This document shows, piece after piece, positions 33,427-36,034 of a stretch of DNA of 36,034 nt (the stretch's first letter is position 1; each line of letters starts with the position of its first letter). The position numbers and the translations under genes were made by a program. The stretch is taken from NCBI GenBank assembly GCA_036736205.1, contig DAINMX010000042.1, positions 1-36,034 of the forward strand. Direction: 5' to 3'. The notes beneath the pieces are model-generated. The model was given only the letters and a program-made list of their open reading frames with translations, was not told where the DNA came from and did not search any database. Origin of the DNA: XYA12-FULL-58-9 sp001798605. GTDB taxonomy: Bacteria > Myxococcota > XYA12-FULL-58-9.

Positions 33427-34578
33427 CTAGGGCAGCGTATCGCTGGGCTCTGCCGGCAGCGTATCGTCGGGCTCTGCCGGCACGGCATCGGCGGGCTCTG
33501 CCGGCTCACCGACGAGGACGAGGAGAGTTTCGAGACTCCTGTGTGCCGCATCGAACTCTCGCTTCATTATTTGGTCGCTCGCCGCACGCACGAGCTCTTT
33601 GAACCGCTCCTCGTCTACCGCTCCGAGCCCACGCGATTCCTTCAGATTCTTTGCACGAAGAAACCTCTTCTGCACGACGCCCAGGTCAATTTCGATCTGA
33701 TTGGTCCGAGCCAACATGGCGCAGGCAATCCGCACTGCCGGCCAATAGGCCGCGAGCCTCGCATAATTCTGAAGATCAATGGCGAGTTTCTCACCACCTT
33801 TGTAATCCATGGGGCGAACACCGCGGGTGTTCATCAGTATTCGTAGCTTGGTAAGAGTCTTCTGGAACTCCTCGCTGTTGGACTTGCCACTCTTTCCGAG
33901 CACTGGGCAGCCCTCTTCGACTTCCTGTTTGGTGATTTGCTCCGCGCCGGAGACCGGCCCCTCTCCGTCGTCGAGATCAAGGATCCCAGCAGGCACTCTC
34001 CAGACGTCATTGATGGCAAAAATGGCAGCGATGACGTTGTTGAGCAATCCGTTGGCCTTTTCGAAATGTCCATCGGCCAGTTGCGCCGCTGCGTTGGCCA
34101 TCAGTCGCCCGACCTTCTCATTCGTGGCGGGTTCGGTGACCTTGCGTCCCCACCTCTCGACGCGGGCGAATTTCGCCGTGATAAACGCCTGGTCGATCTT
34201 GGTCATCCCCAACGCGCCTTCGATATCGGTCACCTGGGAATACACCGAGCACCAATTTTCTGCCTCCATGAACTTGTCGAGATTGACGTGGCGATCGCGA
34301 ACAGCGGCGGGCAAATCGAGGATGTGCACCCCGTGTTTCTGCATGGCGCGCCGAACCCTGGCGAGACCCTCACGGATCTCCGAGATTCGAACCTGCGCCT
34401 TGTTGCCCGAGGAAGGGTCAACGCATTCGACCGATGCTGCGGTCTTAGCAACTCTCGCAGCTTTGGTCTTCGTCTTCGCTTTGCGCTCCTTGGCAAATCC
34501 CATCTGGGGAACCATGAGCACGAAGGTCAACGAACACACGAGGGCAAGGAACGTCGCAATCGATGGAGTAGACCGCAT
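33427..34578 (-). CDS. Secreted hypothetical protein with acidic repeat tail
   Basis: 383 residues from ATG 34578, with a signal peptide 'ATFLALVCSLTFVLMVPQ' and predicted cleavage after MGFA. A Lys/Ala-rich linker (KERKAKTKTKAARVAKTA) is followed by a helical domain with few cysteines ('VRISEIREGLARVRRAMQKH', 'LMANAAAQLADGHFEKANGL'). The C-terminal tail is three copies of AEP(A/D/S)D(A/T)(V/L)P encoded by 24-bp tandem repeats. An extended -10 (TGGTATAAT) sits nine bases before the ATG, so the mRNA is nearly leaderless. Family unknown; divergent to another secreted helical protein at 34790. Confidence 0.8.
   Translation of the reverse strand: MRSTPSIATFLALVCSLTFVLMVPQMGFAKERKAKTKTKAARVAKTAASVECVDPSSGNKAQVRISEIREGLARVRRAMQKHGVHILDLPAAVRDRHVNLDKFMEAENWCSVYSQVTDIEGALGMTKIDQAFITAKFARVERWGRKVTEPATNEKVGRLMANAAAQLADGHFEKANGLLNNVIAAIFAINDVWRVPAGILDLDDGEGPVSGAEQITKQEVEEGCPVLGKSGKSNSEEFQKTLTKLRILMNTRGVRPMDYKGGEKLAIDLQNYARLAAYWPAVRIACAMLARTNQIEIDLGVVQKRFLRAKNLKESRGLGAVDEERFKELVRAASDQIMKREFDAAHRSLETLLVLVGEPAEPADAVPAEPDDTLPAEPSDTLP
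33431..33502. repeat. 24-bp coding tandem repeat, three copies
   Basis: Units 33431-33454, 33455-33478 and 33479-33502 encode the octapeptide tail AEPSDTLP / AEPDDTLP / AEPADAVP of the secreted protein. The first two copies are the closest, as expected from recent expansion at the end of the gene. Confidence 0.95.
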
Positions 34579-34587
34579 TGCGCTCAA

Positions 34588-34596
34588 ATTATACCA
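34588..34596 (-). promoter_or_regulatory. Extended -10 promoter TGGTATAAT of the secreted-protein gene
   Basis: A perfect TATAAT with an upstream TGn on the minus strand, nine bases before the ATG at 34578. Start of transcription is expected within about three bases of the ATG. No -35 at normal spacing, as is usual for extended -10 promoters. Confidence 0.5.
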
Positions 34597-34712
34597 GAGC
34601 ACGCCAAAGGGCCAGGATGCAGCAGACCATTGTGTCCACAGTGTCCAAAGTGACCACCCGGCAGTCACCTCCATCGACTGTCAAAGAATCTTCGGCAGGT
34701 CTGCCTCGTCTG

Positions 34713-34728
34713 AACTGGCGAACTGGCG
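34713..34728. repeat. 8-bp tandem duplication AACTGGCG x2
   Basis: Two perfect copies in the divergent spacer between the secreted-protein genes. Short but exact. Confidence 0.8.
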
Positions 34729-34789
34729 AGTGTGCCTTTACTTGGGAGCAAACCAGCCGTACAACCACGGCAACTGTAGGAGCATTCAA

Positions 34790-35419
34790 ATGACCCGTCA
34801 CCTTGTTGCCGCTGCGGCATGCTTGATTTTCTTCATGGCCTCTATTCCCGCGTTGGCCCAAGGACCGAGACGTTCGGCCCCAGGCTTTGCTCCCAAGATC
34901 CCCACCCTCACAAAGAGTGATGTCGACCGGCTTTTGCGTGTGTTGCCAGTGCTCGCCAAGGAAACCGGCCGCCTGAGCTCCGATCCCACCACAAGCATGG
35001 CGCCCGGCAACTCGCCGCAGCAAATGCCGGTGGAGGATCTCAAGATCATCGAGGAGCTGCTGCGCAAACACGGTTATGCCTTTGACACATTTCTGGTACA
35101 TCTGAGCACGGTGGTGTCGACCTACATGGCCCTCTCCCCAGAGGCATTCGATAAGCAACTGCCCACCGAACAGACACCCGGCATTAGCGAAATGCTGGCG
35201 GACCCCAAGACCCCGCAAGAGCAAAAGGACGCGATGCGCAAACAGATCGCCGAGGCTCACGCCAACAAAGAGCTGCTGCGCCAGCAGCTCACCTCCATGG
35301 TCAGCTCTGAAAACAAAAAGGTTGTTCAACCCATGCTCGCAGAGGTCAAAAAGGCTCTAGATTCTGCTGAGACTGAGGCAAAGAAGGCCCGGGCCAAGCG
35401 CGCCGAAAAAGCAAAGTGA
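34790..35419 (+). CDS. Secreted helical hypothetical protein, 209 residues
   Basis: ATG 34790 after TAGGAG. The signal peptide 'RHLVAAAACLIFFMASIPAL' is cleaved after ALA, before QGPRRSAPG. The mature part is helical: 'SDVDRLLRVLPVLAKETGRL', 'DLKIIEELLRKHGYAFDTFL', then a long charged coiled coil 'RKQIAEAHANKELLRQQLTS', with a Lys/Ala-rich end (AETEAKKARAKRAEKAK). No family recognised with certainty. Two secreted helical proteins with divergent starts (34578 and 34790) share this 210-bp spacer and could be co-regulated. Confidence 0.8.
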   Translation: MTRHLVAAAACLIFFMASIPALAQGPRRSAPGFAPKIPTLTKSDVDRLLRVLPVLAKETGRLSSDPTTSMAPGNSPQQMPVEDLKIIEELLRKHGYAFDTFLVHLSTVVSTYMALSPEAFDKQLPTEQTPGISEMLADPKTPQEQKDAMRKQIAEAHANKELLRQQLTSMVSSENKKVVQPMLAEVKKALDSAETEAKKARAKRAEKAK

Positions 35420-35421
35420 TC

Positions 35422-35451
35422 GCGACGCGTTCTCCAGCGACGCGTTCTCCA
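35422..35451. repeat. 15-bp tandem duplication GCGACGCGTTCTCCA x2
   Basis: Two perfect adjacent copies, directly after the stop of the 209-residue gene and directly before the -35 of the next promoter. Confidence 0.95.
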
Positions 35452-35452
35452 G

Positions 35453-35481
35453 TTGACACAGCGCGGCACGCCTGGTAGACG
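35453..35481 (+). promoter_or_regulatory. Promoter TTGACA-N17-TAGACG
   Basis: A consensus -35 (35453-35458), 17-bp spacer, and -10-like TAGACG (35476-35481) preceded by TGG. It should drive the coiled-coil gene and, by read-through, the tRNA. Confidence 0.55.
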
Positions 35482-35536
35482 CGCCCACACAAACCAACGG
35501 AACAACGGAACCGTACGCACGCGGGGGATAGGGACG

Positions 35537-35914
35537 ATGGGCAAGAGGAGAGATGAACTCCGGAAGCAGATCAACGAGGTTTGGAAACAAGCCATCAGTC
35601 AACTCGAGGATGCCAGAGACGCAGTTCTCCGCTCCGGTAACCGAGTTGAAACCGAGGTCGAGCGCCTGCGTATGGAACGCGACAAGCTGCTCAAGAAACT
35701 CGGAGAGCAGACATACAAGCTGGCCAACCAAGGCAAGCTGCCGATGCCGACCTTCATCAAAGAAACAGTCGATCGCCTCAACGAAGTGATTGACAATTTG
35801 CTCAAGAAGAAGAAGAAGAGTACGAGCAAGGGTCGCAAAGTTACAAAGAAGGCAACAACACAGAATGCGACCAAGAAGACGACCAAAAAGCGGACAACCA
35901 CGAAGATCAGTTAA
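35537..35914 (+). CDS. Small coiled-coil protein with lysine-rich, histone-H1-like tail
   Basis: 125 residues from ATG 35537. Residues 1-60 form an unbroken heptad coiled coil ('RRDELRKQINEVWKQAISQL', 'VETEVERLRMERDKLLKKLG'). A shorter helical segment follows ('FIKETVDRLNEVIDNLL'). The last ~35 residues are almost only Lys, Thr and Ala (KKATTQNATKKTTKKRTT), like AlgP/H1-type tails that bind DNA or acidic polymers. There is no signal peptide. The likely role is nucleoid association or another scaffold function; the exact family is uncertain. It lies 38 bp before tRNA-Ala. Confidence 0.75.
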   Translation: MGKRRDELRKQINEVWKQAISQLEDARDAVLRSGNRVETEVERLRMERDKLLKKLGEQTYKLANQGKLPMPTFIKETVDRLNEVIDNLLKKKKKSTSKGRKVTKKATTQNATKKTTKKRTTTKIS

Positions 35915-35952
35915 GAAGAAGTAGAAGTAACGGTTGACCGTATGAGGATTGT

Positions 35953-36028
35953 GGGGCTGTAGCTCAGCTGGGAGAGCGCCTGAATGGCATTCAGGAGGCC
36001 GACGGTTCGATCCCGTTCAGCTCCACCA
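35953..36028 (+). tRNA. tRNA-Ala, anticodon GGC
   Basis: 76 bases with encoded CCA. Acceptor GGGGCTG/CAGCTCC includes the G3-U70 pair that identifies alanine tRNAs. D arm GCTC-AGCTGGGA-GAGC, anticodon stem CCTGA/TCAGG with loop ATGGCAT (anticodon GGC, reads GCC/GCU), and T arm ACGG-TTCGATC-CCGT. No promoter of its own is visible in the 38-bp gap, so it is probably transcribed with the coiled-coil gene. Confidence 0.98.
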
Positions 36029-36034
36029 ATTTTC

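Noticed and set aside
33414..33427. Hairpin GGCCG-AGGA-CGGCC between the VWA gene and the convergent secreted-protein gene
   Set aside because: Only five pairs and no T-run on either side; insufficient for a terminator call.
35934..35946. TTGACC followed by TATGAG just before tRNA-Ala
   Set aside because: The two elements are only one base apart, so they cannot form a promoter.
1..36034. CRISPR array, insertion sequence, integrase or prophage genes
   Set aside because: No spaced repeat array, transposase, integrase or phage structural motif was seen; repeats are short tandem duplications or operator-like sites.

Overview
The window looks like a piece of a GC-rich, Gram-negative draft genome, most likely Myxococcota or a related former deltaproteobacterial lineage. 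The reasons are the many cysteine-rich lipoproteins (EGF-like, MopE-like and Stig1-like repeats, the CDCxCGxxDPDC motif), a VWA lipoprotein with Asp-rich calcium repeats, and outer-membrane beta-barrels. The lineage is inferred from protein style, not from a marker gene. A run of exactly 100 N (6620-6719) marks a scaffold gap that removes the end of one gene. No sequence search was possible; family names come from motifs that can be read directly.

Layout. 1-4643 (+): end of a GT39-like membrane glycosyltransferase, a 700-bp stretch with a possible decayed beta-helix gene, a lipoprotein serpin, and a lipoprotein with an SbsA-type Ig-like domain. 4674-8535 (-): a large orphan cytoplasmic protein, the gap, and a cysteine-rich SRCR-domain lipoprotein. 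8763-10138 (+): a drastically shortened POT/MFS transporter, then a VapBC toxin-antitoxin pair. 10203-11673 (-): a nucleotidyltransferase plus winged-helix operon behind three direct repeats. 11964-15494 (-): a probable operon of lipoprotein, NhaC-type antiporter, small alarmone hydrolase and spermidine-synthase-like protein. 15725-16759 (+): an outer-membrane barrel protein. 16886-18982 (-): an NlpC/P60 peptidase fused to a predicted barrel. 19138-24628 (+): a four-gene same-strand cluster of two large unrecognised proteins flanking a cysteine-less redoxin-like protein and a lipoprotein COG4324-type aminopeptidase. 24646-27205 (-): a CpxP/CpxR/CpxA-like envelope-stress module. 27533-33384 (+): four surface lipoproteins (EGF/BACON/FN3/Ig, a small one, a cysteine-rich one and a VWA one). 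33427-36034: two divergent secreted proteins, a lysine-rich coiled-coil protein and tRNA-Ala(GGC).

The common theme is the envelope and cell surface: a protease inhibitor, adhesion-type multidomain lipoproteins, a cell-wall peptidase anchored to a barrel, and a periplasmic stress sensor. A nearly identical palindrome (GGACTCGG-CCGAGT) occurs only in front of the NlpC/P60-barrel gene and in front of the CpxP-like gene, which hints at shared control. The less ordinary parts are the unknown 19138-24628 cluster, the peptidase-barrel fusion, the bacterial SRCR protein, the nucleotidyltransferase operon with its phased repeats, and an unusual number of short tandem duplications at gene borders.
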